Shown: one piece after another, positions 8,553 through 17,101 of the stretch
Layout of the letters: each line of letters starts with the position of its first letter
How positions within the stretch are numbered: the first letter of the stretch is position 1
Assembly: GCF_007741495.1 (NCBI RefSeq)
Contig: NZ_CP036262.1
Span: forward strand, 7,130,001 to 7,194,000
Length of the DNA stretch: 64,000 bases
Origin: Roseimaritima multifibrata
GTDB taxonomy: Bacteria; Planctomycetota; Planctomycetia; Pirellulales; Pirellulaceae
Reading direction: 5' to 3'
The notes under the pieces: model-generated
Told to the model about the DNA's origin: nothing
Seen by the model: only the letters and a program-made list of their open reading frames with translations
Databases searched by the model: none
Translations under genes and position numbers: made by a program

Positions 8553-9521
8553 CTACTCTTTCGCCCACTTCCATGGCAACAGGCTATATCGCCGGAGCGA
8601 CATCTCACGCGCTGCCGATCGTTTTCGCATCACGATCAACATCACTCCGCAGACGATCAGCACCACCGCGACCGTCGTCTCCCAGGTAATTTCTTCGCCC
8701 AAGATTAACCAACCGAGGAACACCGCGATGACTGGATTAACAAAAGTGTAGGTGGAAACTCGAGTCACATTCACATTTTTCAGCAACCAACAGTAAGCGG
8801 TAAACGCGATGAGGGAACCAAACAGTGCGAGGTAGACCGTCGCCACCGCAGAACGTGCCGAAACCTCTCGCCAATCAAAATGCAACCATTCCCTTCCGAG
8901 CAGACTAAACACCAACAGAACCACTCCACCGCAAATCGATTCAAGTGCCGTGGCCATAAAAATGTTCTTGGGGAGATTGGCTTTACGGGAATGAAGCGAA
9001 CCGATCGACCAGAAGACCGGCGCCATCATCAGGGCAAACATGCTGGGCAGATGTAACCCTTCGGCCCCCGCAAGCAAACGTTCCGGCTTCAAGAGAAACA
9101 CGATCCCGATGAATCCCATCAGCAAGCCGGCTGCAACACGAACGCTTGGCCGCGGACCACGATAAAACAGCCATTCAAAAAGTGTCATCCAAAGGGGCAT
9201 CGTCGCGACCACCAAAGCGGCAACGCCAGAGGGGACTCTTTGGACGGCCCACATCACCAAGCCATTCCCTCCGACCATCAATAAGCAACCGATCAGAGCG
9301 GCCGATTTCCACTGTCCTAAAGAAGGGGCCGGAACCCCTCGCATTCGGAGGACGGAATACGTCAACGTTCCTGCAACGAGAAAACGCCCCGCCGAAATCA
9401 TAAACGGAGGGATGCTTTCGACCGCGATACGCATCGCCAGGTAAGTCGTTCCCCAAATCAGATAGACCGCAGCAAAGGCAATTACGACCTGAAGTGTCGT
9501 CGCCCCAGAATCCTTGTTCAT
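8553..9521 (-). CDS. EamA/DMT-family exporter (YedA-like)
   Basis: A 322-residue inner-membrane protein with about ten hydrophobic segments arranged as two EamA repeats (residues about 10-150 and 160-300). It begins AFAAVYLIWGTTYLAMR and contains GNGLVMWAVQRVPSGVAALV in repeat one and GSLIAFTAYCWLL with FLGWLILGEE in repeat two, typical of the YedA-like group. Members export small metabolites or amino acids; the substrate is unknown. ATG at 9521. It stands alone and converges on the DUF1559 unit; nothing in the neighbourhood suggests the substrate. Confidence 0.9.
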   Translation of the reverse strand: MNKDSGATTLQVVIAFAAVYLIWGTTYLAMRIAVESIPPFMISAGRFLVAGTLTYSVLRMRGVPAPSLGQWKSAALIGCLLMVGGNGLVMWAVQRVPSGVAALVVATMPLWMTLFEWLFYRGPRPSVRVAAGLLMGFIGIVFLLKPERLLAGAEGLHLPSMFALMMAPVFWSIGSLHSRKANLPKNIFMATALESICGGVVLLVFSLLGREWLHFDWREVSARSAVATVYLALFGSLIAFTAYCWLLKNVNVTRVSTYTFVNPVIAVFLGWLILGEEITWETTVAVVLIVCGVMLIVMRKRSAAREMSLRRYSLLPWKWAKE

Positions 9522-9884
9522 CTCGATTCAACTTCCATCGGTGTCACCCATCGGGTCTAGATTCGTGCGTCGGCCTGGACATCCCTTCACATCAATGATG
9601 CTATGCACCTATCAGAGGGAATGCGAAGGATAAGGTTCACACGGCAACAGAGGTACTCCCCGGGAACCTAACGGACGCGATCCGTGCCTAACACTGCTAA
9701 AGCGGATGGTTCACTCCCTCAGGCAGAGCAATTTGCTCGGCTCTCGAAAGGTGCGATTGAAGAGCGACGGCCCTGCGGCTTTTGAGTGTAGCCTTTCGCA
9801 AGGAAAGTCGAATGAAGAGCGGGTGGTTCGGCAAATCCCAAGCATTTATTCAGCCTGCACTCTCTCTTAGGTTTGAACGCCCTT

Positions 9885-9966
9885 TTTAGCAGAACGTCGC
9901 ATGCCGTCCGGCAATCGCATCGAAAACTCAATGAATTTGCCGGTCGGCTTGCGCCGATCCGCTAGG
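9885..9966. repeat. Dispersed palindrome, family A (single copy)
   Basis: The gene-free stretch 9522-10159 holds this imperfect inverted repeat. The left arm is TTAGCAGAACGTCGC then GCCGTCCGGC; the right arm is GCCGGTCGGCTTGCGCC then GATCCGCTAGG; about 25 bases lie between them. Arms and spacing match the unit of the tandem array at 34428-34942. A short match to family B (TGTAGCCTTTCGC) lies near 9786. I see nothing else in this gap. Confidence 0.65.
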
Positions 9967-10159
9967 AAATTCGCCCGCAGATGCCAAAGAAGATGGCATT
10001 GGGCTCATGCCACTCCGCTAGGATTGAATCCTGCAGTAACAAGCTCGACATCCCCTGGGAGAGTCGAGCTTTAGCGAGGAGAAAGCGACCGCGCCACTCA
10101 TTGGCGAGCAACGAATGGCTCGTCGATGTCACTACCTTACGGCCCATAACCAACGCAGG

Positions 10160-10546
10160 TTACTCGAGTTTGATGTCCAGTTCATTCGGACCATCGGCGC
10201 TGATCGTTTTACGAATTTCGGAGTTCGCATTGTATTTATCTGGAATCAAAGATTCCGTGATCAATTCGCCGTACTCGTCTTTCTTATCCGTCGATTTCAT
10301 TGAACTGAATCGCAAGATCATCTCGCCTGCAGGGACTTCCGCCGTCAATTTCCCATTCTGAATGCCTCCCATCCCTGAAATACCTGCCCCACCAACAGGA
10401 TCAAAGACAACGCTACCCGTTTCAATCGGCTCGCCCTTATAGGTAACGTTTCCGGTAACGGGATAGGTTGTTGGGCCGCTGGAGCCACAGCCGAGAATCG
10501 CAGCAACACCAAGCATCAAGCCACAAAAAGTCATACGCGCAATCAC
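10160..10546 (-). CDS. Lipoprotein with transthyretin-like fold, downstream of DUF1559 copy 2
   Basis: 128 residues from a GTG start at 10546, chosen because AAGGAG lies 7 bases upstream. The lipoprotein signal ends with AAILGC. The mature part begins with YPVTGNVTYKGEPIETGSV, the carboxypeptidase-regulatory/transthyretin-like pattern common in planctomycete lipoproteins, and continues as a beta sandwich (PAGEMILRF). It lies 94 bases after DUF1559 copy 2, with a strong terminator hairpin between them. Role unknown; perhaps an envelope partner of the pseudopilin-like protein. Confidence 0.82.
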   Translation of the reverse strand: MIARMTFCGLMLGVAAILGCGSSGPTTYPVTGNVTYKGEPIETGSVVFDPVGGAGISGMGGIQNGKLTAEVPAGEMILRFSSMKSTDKKDEYGELITESLIPDKYNANSEIRKTISADGPNELDIKLE

Positions 10547-10571
10547 AGAACACTCCTTAGGACAAACTATG

Positions 10572-10606
10572 CAAAAACGGCTGAACCCTGACTGGGGTTC
10601 AGCCGT
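10572..10606 (-). terminator. Intercistronic terminator between DUF1559 copy 2 and its lipoprotein
   Basis: Read on the minus strand: a perfect 12-bp stem (ACGGCTGAACCC with its complement), a 6-base loop, then TTTTT. It sits after the DUF1559 stop and before the lipoprotein RBS, so it may lower or separate lipoprotein expression. Confidence 0.8.
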
Positions 10607-10640
10607 CCCACTGAAAAACAAAGAATCGCGAAGTCGCACT

Positions 10641-11588
10641 TTACGGCAGCTGCAATGATTCGCTTCCGATCATTGTGCCTGCCGCCTGGAAGATGGTTTG
10701 ATCAATGGTCTCAGAGATAAACCGAACGGAACCGTCAGCCAATCCAACCATCGCTCCACTTGGATGCCAACTTCTCGAGTGAATTTCTCCGTTCGAACTT
10801 GAGCATTCGCGACAGGGCACCTTTGGGTTTCCATTGCAATACTGAGTTTTGTCCCCAACCAAAGTGTTTGGACCACGCATCGTTGTAAAGGTGGCATTCC
10901 CATGTCGAGTGTTGTGATAGCGACCGCGGAGGTCATGGGTGCCACCGCAAACGACATTACCCACTCCCTCGGCAGCGATACTATCCAACTGCAGCCGAAT
11001 CTCTCCCATCATTATGGTGTTAGAAGTTCCATCCTTGATATCCGTCAAACGCGTCTTCGATCGAGGATAGAAAATCCCATTGGTGACACCGGCGCCACTA
11101 CCGGTATGACTGGAGCCATGGCAGGGAAGGTAATTGCCATGGAAGCCCTGTTGAGTCGTCTTTTCCGTCACCGGATCGGATGGGCACATGAATCCAGCTA
11201 CGACCGTGGTCGCTTCAGGCCATCCACCGGGAAATTCATTGTTTTCATTACGCCGTTTATAGATTTCGTACAAACCTGGCTGTTCAACATAAGGCAATAT
11301 CATGTGGTACCAGGAAGCACGATAGTTTGACGACTCACCGGCGAAACCAGCATTGATGGTGCACATCGTGGGAGGAGGGAGCGTCTGCAGCGTGTCATGG
11401 TAGTTGTGCATCGCAATGCCCAACTGTTTGAAATTGTTACTGCACTGCATACGCCGAGCAGCTTCACGAGCCGCTTGAACGGCGGGCAAAAGCAAGCCGA
11501 CCAGAACTCCAATAATAGCGATTACAACTAACAGTTCGACCAGAGTAAATCCAGCACGAGCTCGAGACCTAAGCAGTGGGTTTTGCAT
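10641..11588 (-). CDS. DUF1559 prepilin-like protein (copy 2)
   Basis: 315 residues from the ATG at 11588, preceded by TAAGG. Longer upstream starts would bury the prepilin signal. It has [16 protein letters not shown] with the canonical Gly before the cleavage site, [15 protein letters not shown], two Cys pairs near the C-terminus (CNGNPKVPCREC) and the H-x9-DG motif (HPSGAMVGLADGSVRF, then SETID). The role is as for copy 1: an envelope-displayed pseudopilin-like protein of unknown function. Confidence 0.93.
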   Translation of the reverse strand: MQNPLLRSRARAGFTLVELLVVIAIIGVLVGLLLPAVQAAREAARRMQCSNNFKQLGIAMHNYHDTLQTLPPPTMCTINAGFAGESSNYRASWYHMILPYVEQPGLYEIYKRRNENNEFPGGWPEATTVVAGFMCPSDPVTEKTTQQGFHGNYLPCHGSSHTGSGAGVTNGIFYPRSKTRLTDIKDGTSNTIMMGEIRLQLDSIAAEGVGNVVCGGTHDLRGRYHNTRHGNATFTTMRGPNTLVGDKTQYCNGNPKVPCRECSSSNGEIHSRSWHPSGAMVGLADGSVRFISETIDQTIFQAAGTMIGSESLQLP

Positions 11589-12380
11589 GAATAGAACCTT
11601 ACAAAGTTGAACAGAAAAGGATGACCCCGCTGCAACGTTATACAGCAATCCCCCGCGAATAACACTTCTTTCCACCCCACTAAGCGAGTTATTATGCAAC
11701 ATCACGCCCCGTTAACAGTCCTTCAACCGCAGCAAAAACAGTGATCAAACGATCACGCACCTGAGATCAAAGCAAAACACTCGAGACGCGAACTCCCTAA
11801 ATAGCCTGTCGCATCTAAGACTCATCAAGGAAAAGTCTCCCTCCCCAAAAAGAGAAAAAGACAGCCTCGCGACGGATGCTGATTAGCTTGCTGGCAAGCA
11901 AAATCAGGACGCACCAAGAAGGGGTGCCCTCTTGAGGGCTCTGGTTGCCTAACGCCTACAGGTCATCGCTTCGTCCATTCCCTGGCAGTGAAAACGGGAG
12001 GAATAATCCACTCATCATTTCACAGCCATTCTCAGTTTTCTCTCCCGCGCCCGCACTACTCATCAGCCGTTCGGCCGACAGTCCAATGCCATCTACGGGT
12101 GGTTTTTCTCGCGGATCAACGCAAACCGACACGCAAATTGATTCTGTTTTCAGTACGATTGCCGGACGGCTCGCGCCGTTCCGCTAAGAAAGTCGTTGGC
12201 ATTGGGCGATAGCCCACGGTTACCAGGAAACTCAAACAAAAACGTGAGACAACGGTCATACTGTTTTCATCGCGATTTACGTAACGCTGGTCCGCCCCGT
12301 AAGTTACAGTCCAATGAGCGAGCTCCATGAATCAACCGAGCGAATGCCCGGTCTGCCCTCGAATAAATTAGGCCCATCGA
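11589..12380. other. Intergenic region with one family A repeat arm
   Basis: About 790 bases without a supportable gene between divergent DUF1559 copy 2 and the secreted protein at 12381. At 12161-12190 is one arm of the family A palindrome (CCGGACGGCTCGCGCCGTTC then CGCTAAG); no convincing partner arm is seen. The promoters of both flanking genes must lie here, but I cannot place them. Confidence 0.5.
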
Positions 12381-13088
12381 ATGCGAATCTACATCCTTGC
12401 GTGCTTCCTCTGCGTCTGCCTGACCGCTTCGGGGACGGAAAAGACGTTGCTTTTCCAGGACTCCTTTGATCGCGATGAACCGCAGGCAGAGAAGGAACAG
12501 ATTGGCAACGGCTGGACTTCCAACAGCGTCAGCCGCGCCGGGGGCAACAAACAGGTCGACCTTCGCGACAATACGCTGCACATTAAAATGCACGCGACGG
12601 CCGATCATGCGGTTTCAGTAAAACACGATGCCGAATTCAAAAACGGAATCGTCGAATTGCGATTCATGCTCGAACATCCCCAAGATGTGCTGGGCCTGAA
12701 CTTTGCCGATTTGAAACTGAAATCGGTGCACGCCGGGCACTTATTTAAAGTGGACATCGGAACACGAAAAACGACGATCGCCGACCTGAAGACCGGTGTC
12801 ATGGACTTGAAAACTCGCGAACTGCGACTAGCGAAAAAGGTCAGCCCTCAGCTACTAGCGGAATTGGCAACCAAGCGTACCACTGTCCCCCATCCGCTAA
12901 AAACGAGCACTTGGTATTCCCTCACAGTCTCAATCGCCGGAGACAAACTGGACGTGGTCATCGACGATAAGGCAGTCGCATCGTTCCAGTCCCCTGGAAT
13001 CGAACATCCAACCAAACGAACCCTGAGGATCTCGGTTCCCAAAGAAGTCGTCATCGACGACCTGCAGGTCTTTGCGGTGACCGATTAA
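12381..13088 (+). CDS. Secreted lectin-like (LamG/DUF1080-type) beta-sandwich protein
   Basis: 235 residues with a signal peptide (MRIYILACFLCVCLTASG). The mature part shows the concanavalin/laminin-G pattern of planctomycete DUF1080-like proteins: LLFQDSFDRDE at the front, IGNGWTSNS, KNGIVELRFML, then WYSLTVSIAGDKLDVVIDDKAVASFQSPG and a final IDDLQVF strand. Such domains bind or hydrolyse glycans, but no catalytic motif is identifiable. Its last 4 bases overlap the 3' end of the convergent ceramidase-like gene. Confidence 0.68.
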   Translation: MRIYILACFLCVCLTASGTEKTLLFQDSFDRDEPQAEKEQIGNGWTSNSVSRAGGNKQVDLRDNTLHIKMHATADHAVSVKHDAEFKNGIVELRFMLEHPQDVLGLNFADLKLKSVHAGHLFKVDIGTRKTTIADLKTGVMDLKTRELRLAKKVSPQLLAELATKRTTVPHPLKTSTWYSLTVSIAGDKLDVVIDDKAVASFQSPGIEHPTKRTLRISVPKEVVIDDLQVFAVTD

Positions 13089-14614
13089 ATCCCCTGCAGC
13101 ATCTCGGCGGCTTTTGCTTCGTACAAAGCCTGCCACTCGGGAGCGAGGATGCAATCACTATCCTCTTGGGCGCCCCCAAAGTTCTCCAGTTGCTTGGCGG
13201 TGGGGGCGTAGTAGATATAGCCGTTGGTGTATCCGGCAACCAATGTCTGCGGATGCGGCGAGGCCTTTTTGATATTCAAACCAATCTGAACGGTCAGCTC
13301 ACCCGGAAAAGTTGTCAGCACCAGATCGCCGATGCGAACGGTCGTCAATTCCACGTCGACGGTTCTCTTGCCAGAATCGATTAATCCCCGTTGGTGCTTC
13401 CGCAGCAGCCGCAAGTTGGTGTTCACGCGGGTCAGTTCTTCCATCGCGTGAATGTTGCGAATGTAAGCCTGAAGGTTCTTTCGGTTCAGGGCGTCCAGTT
13501 TGCGAAAGTCGTCACGCCCCAATTGTTCATCATGCAAATAACGGTGGGACGCGTAGGACGGAAATTGTTCCGACAGGTTGTATTTCACCGTTAACGCGAG
13601 AAAGGCTTTTAGATCCAAACTGGTACCATTCAAGGAATTCAGCAAACGCTTTTGCTCCTTTTCCATTTCAAAGATACGGGCTGTGGGGTCTCTTCTTGGG
13701 AGCGTCAATTGTTGATTGCGGACAACCAGTCTTGAATCTTCCTTGCACTCAATCTCGCGAACCGCACGGAGGGTACTTAACCCCAGCAGGTTCCCCAGCG
13801 GTTCCGCGTCGCGTGGATGTTCGACGTCTTTGTACATCACTGGGTTGATATCGCCGCCGCAGCCTTGCAAGAAGAGCGCCAGCGTTTCGTCTCCGGTGTT
13901 CTCTTCGATAACCTTGGAAGCGAACCCGATCATGTCCGCGGTATTGGCACCACTGGGGACTCCTTGAATCGGATGGCAAGCGAAGTTGTAGACGACGCTA
14001 AGAATGGAACCGTCCATGCGATCCAGCCGCAGCACTCCGATTTGAGTATCCACCGGGCCAACCTTCGCGACAGCTTCATCGGGAGGCAAAGAATAAGCAT
14101 GCCGAACGTCTACTTCGGTTCCATCGTTCAGGAACAGTCGTCGATTCTCCATCACTCGGTCTTCATGCCCGCTACCGGTTCCGATTTTGACCGGGACCAA
14201 ATGAGAGGCAGCTTGCTCGATCGCTTGCACGGTCCTGTCAGCCACGTCCGCACAGACGACTCCGTGGCAATGGCTTGCATTGATCATCACATTGGCAGGC
14301 GGGATGCCGACCTGACCCTTGACCGCTGCCCGGACCGCAGGCAAGTACTCATTACTGATGTGACCAATTTCGCCGATCGCAACCGCATCCACCGTCACGA
14401 TGGCAAACTTTGTCTGCCCCGACTGCAACACGAGTGCTTTCACATACAACGGGTCATTCACCGGGCCTGCTTCTCGATCGGTGATGTCAACTTTCGCCAC
14501 CCCAGCCATCAATTCTCCGCCGTCTGCGGATTCCATCATCGCATCGCAGCAATGAAAGTAGAGCACCGAGAGAAAGACAAGACTTAGGAAACGGACATTC
14601 GGGAAAACATTCAT
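13085..14614 (-). CDS. Neutral/alkaline ceramidase-like exported protein
   Basis: 509 residues from the ATG at 14614, which gives a signal peptide (FLSLVFLSVLYFHCC). The N-terminal domain of non-lysosomal ceramidase is recognised from MAGVAKVDITDREAG, ASHCHG (zinc His pair; ASHTH in true ceramidases), NFACHP (third His) and LQGCGGDINP, which matches the active-site loop region. The usual C-terminal Ig-like domain is short or absent, and planctomycetes carry many members that are unlikely to cleave ceramide. Probably an envelope amidase or hydrolase of unknown substrate. An upstream frame extension to 14761 is rejected since it lacks a signal. Confidence 0.8.
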   Translation of the reverse strand: MNVFPNVRFLSLVFLSVLYFHCCDAMMESADGGELMAGVAKVDITDREAGPVNDPLYVKALVLQSGQTKFAIVTVDAVAIGEIGHISNEYLPAVRAAVKGQVGIPPANVMINASHCHGVVCADVADRTVQAIEQAASHLVPVKIGTGSGHEDRVMENRRLFLNDGTEVDVRHAYSLPPDEAVAKVGPVDTQIGVLRLDRMDGSILSVVYNFACHPIQGVPSGANTADMIGFASKVIEENTGDETLALFLQGCGGDINPVMYKDVEHPRDAEPLGNLLGLSTLRAVREIECKEDSRLVVRNQQLTLPRRDPTARIFEMEKEQKRLLNSLNGTSLDLKAFLALTVKYNLSEQFPSYASHRYLHDEQLGRDDFRKLDALNRKNLQAYIRNIHAMEELTRVNTNLRLLRKHQRGLIDSGKRTVDVELTTVRIGDLVLTTFPGELTVQIGLNIKKASPHPQTLVAGYTNGYIYYAPTAKQLENFGGAQEDSDCILAPEWQALYEAKAAEMLQGI

Positions 14615-14779
14615 TGTCGTATCTTGAGGCGGGAGAAAACGAATGATTGAAGGAGACCATCGCGGGTTACCAAAGCAAAAGCCTGATAGATCTGGGGAGG
14701 CTGAAACCTTGAAGGCTGGCAGAAGCAGAGATCGTCGCAGGAACCATCTTAGTCGTTTCACCCGGGAACTTCAGGAAAG

Positions 14780-14843
14780 GAGACACGGAGACACGGAGAC
14801 ACGGAGACACGGAGACACGGAGACACGGAGACTCGGAGACTCG
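14780..14843. repeat. Tandem 8-mer repeat
   Basis: Eight head-to-tail 8-base units: six GAGACACG followed by two GAGACTCG. In the spacer upstream of the ceramidase-like gene. Period 8 means any frame through it reads as a short Arg/Thr/Gly peptide repeat, which creates false ORFs. Confidence 0.95.
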
Positions 14844-14923
14844 GTGGCTGAGGATTCTCTTGTCCTGCAGGCAGCGCCGCTTCAGATTTTTTTGGTCGGA
14901 AGCCTCTGATTACTGTTGGCGCA

Positions 14924-14955
14924 TAAAAAAACGCCGATCGCGGACGATCAGCGTT
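14924..14955 (-). terminator. Terminator of the Ala/Asp-rich lipoprotein gene
   Basis: On the minus strand: an 11-bp stem with one mismatch (AACGCTGATCG pairing with CGATCGGCGTT), a short loop, then a run of T. It begins about 30 bases after the stop at 14987. Confidence 0.8.
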
Positions 14956-14986
14956 CTTTTATTCTTGTCTCTACTGGCCTAAGCAA

Positions 14987-15238
14987 TTACTTAGTTGCGT
15001 CTTTAACGTCGGTTGCAGCGTCGTTGACAGCATCTTTAGCTGCGTCGCCAGCGTCAGCAGCAGCATCGGCAGCGTCGTCGCCAGCGTCTGCAGCGGCGTC
15101 ACCGAGGTCGGTTGCAACGCCATCGGTGGTTTCAACAACATCGTCGGTTACTTTGGTCGCGTCGCCTTCGCAACCAGCGATTGCCAAAGGAGCTGCCAAC
15201 AGAGCTACAACGAACATTCCACGGATGAAAGTTTTCAT
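14987..15238 (-). CDS. Ala/Asp-rich small lipoprotein
   Basis: 83 residues from the ATG at 15238, preceded by AAGGAA at proper distance. The signal ends LAIAGC, so lipid attachment at Cys 23 is expected. The mature part is almost only Ala, Asp, Val, Thr and Gly, in a repeat of about 7-11 residues (DAAADAGDDAADAAADAGD), probably an amphipathic acidic helix or coiled coil. It resembles small alanine-rich envelope proteins, but no named family is claimed. Single gene with its own terminator; the calculated charge is strongly acidic. Confidence 0.8.
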   Translation of the reverse strand: MKTFIRGMFVVALLAAPLAIAGCEGDATKVTDDVVETTDGVATDLGDAAADAGDDAADAAADAGDAAKDAVNDAATDVKDATK

Positions 15239-15376
15239 TTTTGTTTCCTTGAATTTGGATGAATTTTTTGTGAACGAACTTTCCACTGCATTACATACCC
15301 GCAAATTAGGGAATTGGCAACGATACGCTAGCAATAAAAAGCCCCTAACCGGCTCCACAACACTAAGATATACCGG

Positions 15377-16783
15377 TTAAGCAATCGAGGAAGGGCCAAG
15401 TGCCCCCCAAACGGGAATTTTCGTCGCCTCGGGAGAGCCGCCAGCAGCGGGTAACCTCTCCTGCAAGCTGGTTCCAACCGTTAAACCTGCGACAAAAAAG
15501 ACCACCATCTGGACCATCGGAATGACCAAAACGTCCTGAAACATGCCGTTAAACAGGTACATCGCCAAAGTCGACAGCATGACCAGCCCCAAAGCTTTGG
15601 TAGTCAAATCGGAGGTTGGCGCCCTTGCCAGTCGCCAGGCTCTGGAGGTCCAGAACAACAGCGCTGCCATAAACGCACTTAATCCGATCAGGCCGGTATC
15701 GACAAGCAGCGAAAGGAGCAGGTTGTGCTGCACATACCCTCGAGCTTGGCGGATTGGCATGTCGTAGGCTCGGCTGCCATCGTATTCCTTGGCGGCCGTC
15801 AGATAGGTCCCAAATCCATGACCGGTCAACGGTGCGTCCTTAAACATTTCATACGCAATGATGCCCAGTAGCGGACGAAGTTCAAGCGATTTGGCGGACG
15901 CTTCGGCGGACAATCCCTTATCACGCTTGATGGCGATCAACTGATCTTTCAGTCCTAACATCATCGCTGCCGCTAGACAGACGGTGGCTGCCAGCCCCCA
16001 AATCCGCAGCCAACGGGGTGCATATGCCAGCGTCACGATCCCCAACACGAGAACTGCCCCAATCCAGACTCCACGCGTTAAGGTCGCGTAACATCCGGCC
16101 AGCATGACCATCACTAATAGTCCATAGGCGACGCGACCGATTCGCTCCGCCTGGAGAGATCGGACGGCAGCTGCGGCCAATCCAACAGCGATCACAATCC
16201 CATTACCCGCCGGATTCAGCAGCGGTCCACGGGCTCGCCCATAGAATTCCCAAACAGTTGGATCGACGATGTACTTTGGAAAAACCAGCCCATGCCAGCC
16301 TCGCCATTCACAGATTCCCGTCAAGCTAAGGTAGACCCCTAACACGATAAAAGCACTGAGCACCCAATCGATATCACGCCGCGTGAGCTGGACGCTGCGG
16401 GCAACCCAGTACATGCCCATCGGCAAAAAGATATAGAACAACCAGCGAGCGAATGGGGACGTCCCGGTTGGCGCCTGTCCATTTTGCGTACAGACGGCCA
16501 ACCAGGCCATGAACAGGAAGAGTGCTATGTCGCAGCGCGTCAAAGGCTTTTTCTCGCTCTCGGTTTGCTGTCGCCAAACCACGGCGAACCAGACAACCAT
16601 GACTCCCCACAGAACGCGGTCCAGGCTGACCTGGACAACACTATCGATCGCGAAAAAAGAGGGACCGAAAACGATTCCTAGCACGAGGACACCAAACCCA
16701 ATCATCGGTAGGCTCGCTTGCCGCAGCAAGGGAATCATCCAAACCAGGGCGGCAAGTCCAAACAGGATGCCAAGCAATTCCAT
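15377..16783 (-). CDS. O-antigen ligase/Wzy-like polytopic membrane protein
   Basis: 468 residues from the ATG at 16783; a TTG five codons upstream is also open. About 11-12 membrane segments. The large periplasmic loop typical of the Wzy_C/O-antigen ligase family sits at about residues 315-365 (GHGFGTYL, then YVQHNLLLSLLVDTGLIGL): conserved His, Asn and Leu-rich pattern. It would join or polymerise glycan chains carried on undecaprenyl diphosphate at the outer face of the inner membrane. No other glycan genes adjoin it; ugd and a Wza-like gene lie far away in the window. Confidence 0.85.
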   Translation of the reverse strand: MELLGILFGLAALVWMIPLLRQASLPMIGFGVLVLGIVFGPSFFAIDSVVQVSLDRVLWGVMVVWFAVVWRQQTESEKKPLTRCDIALFLFMAWLAVCTQNGQAPTGTSPFARWLFYIFLPMGMYWVARSVQLTRRDIDWVLSAFIVLGVYLSLTGICEWRGWHGLVFPKYIVDPTVWEFYGRARGPLLNPAGNGIVIAVGLAAAAVRSLQAERIGRVAYGLLVMVMLAGCYATLTRGVWIGAVLVLGIVTLAYAPRWLRIWGLAATVCLAAAMMLGLKDQLIAIKRDKGLSAEASAKSLELRPLLGIIAYEMFKDAPLTGHGFGTYLTAAKEYDGSRAYDMPIRQARGYVQHNLLLSLLVDTGLIGLSAFMAALLFWTSRAWRLARAPTSDLTTKALGLVMLSTLAMYLFNGMFQDVLVIPMVQMVVFFVAGLTVGTSLQERLPAAGGSPEATKIPVWGALGPSSIA

Positions 16784-17101
16784 ATCCAGCGAATCCAAGA
16801 CGCAAGGGTTCTGAGGTAAAAAGTGGCTGCTTTTACAGCTCCATCAAGAGCCCACCCCGATCCGTTCATCCGTTCAATGAAGCGGCAATTGCCGGTCGGC
16901 AGTTGCAGACGGCTGGAGGGAATCCATGCCGCGCCAATTGAATCGGGTTACGATCGAAGCGATGCTTCTGCAAGGAGCGGACAGGCCCGGTTACAGGGCT
17001 TGTACCAATTACAGGCCCACACCCTTCGTGCGCAGCCCTCTCCTTGAGAATCTCTCTTTAACCCTAGCCCTTAAAATCGAAGAAGGACCTGCGAAATCAA
17101 A
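16784..17101. other. Intergenic region
   Basis: About 320 bases between two minus-strand genes. I see no gene, no terminator with a T-run and no clear repeat. Confidence 0.5.

Noticed and set aside
13817-14587. A 256-residue plus-strand frame opposite the ceramidase-like gene
   Set aside because: The minus frame has all ceramidase motifs; the plus frame has none.
14643-14909. An 88-residue plus-strand frame including the 8-mer tandem
   Set aside because: The repeat forces a periodic ETRRHGDT peptide; no RBS or homologous motif.
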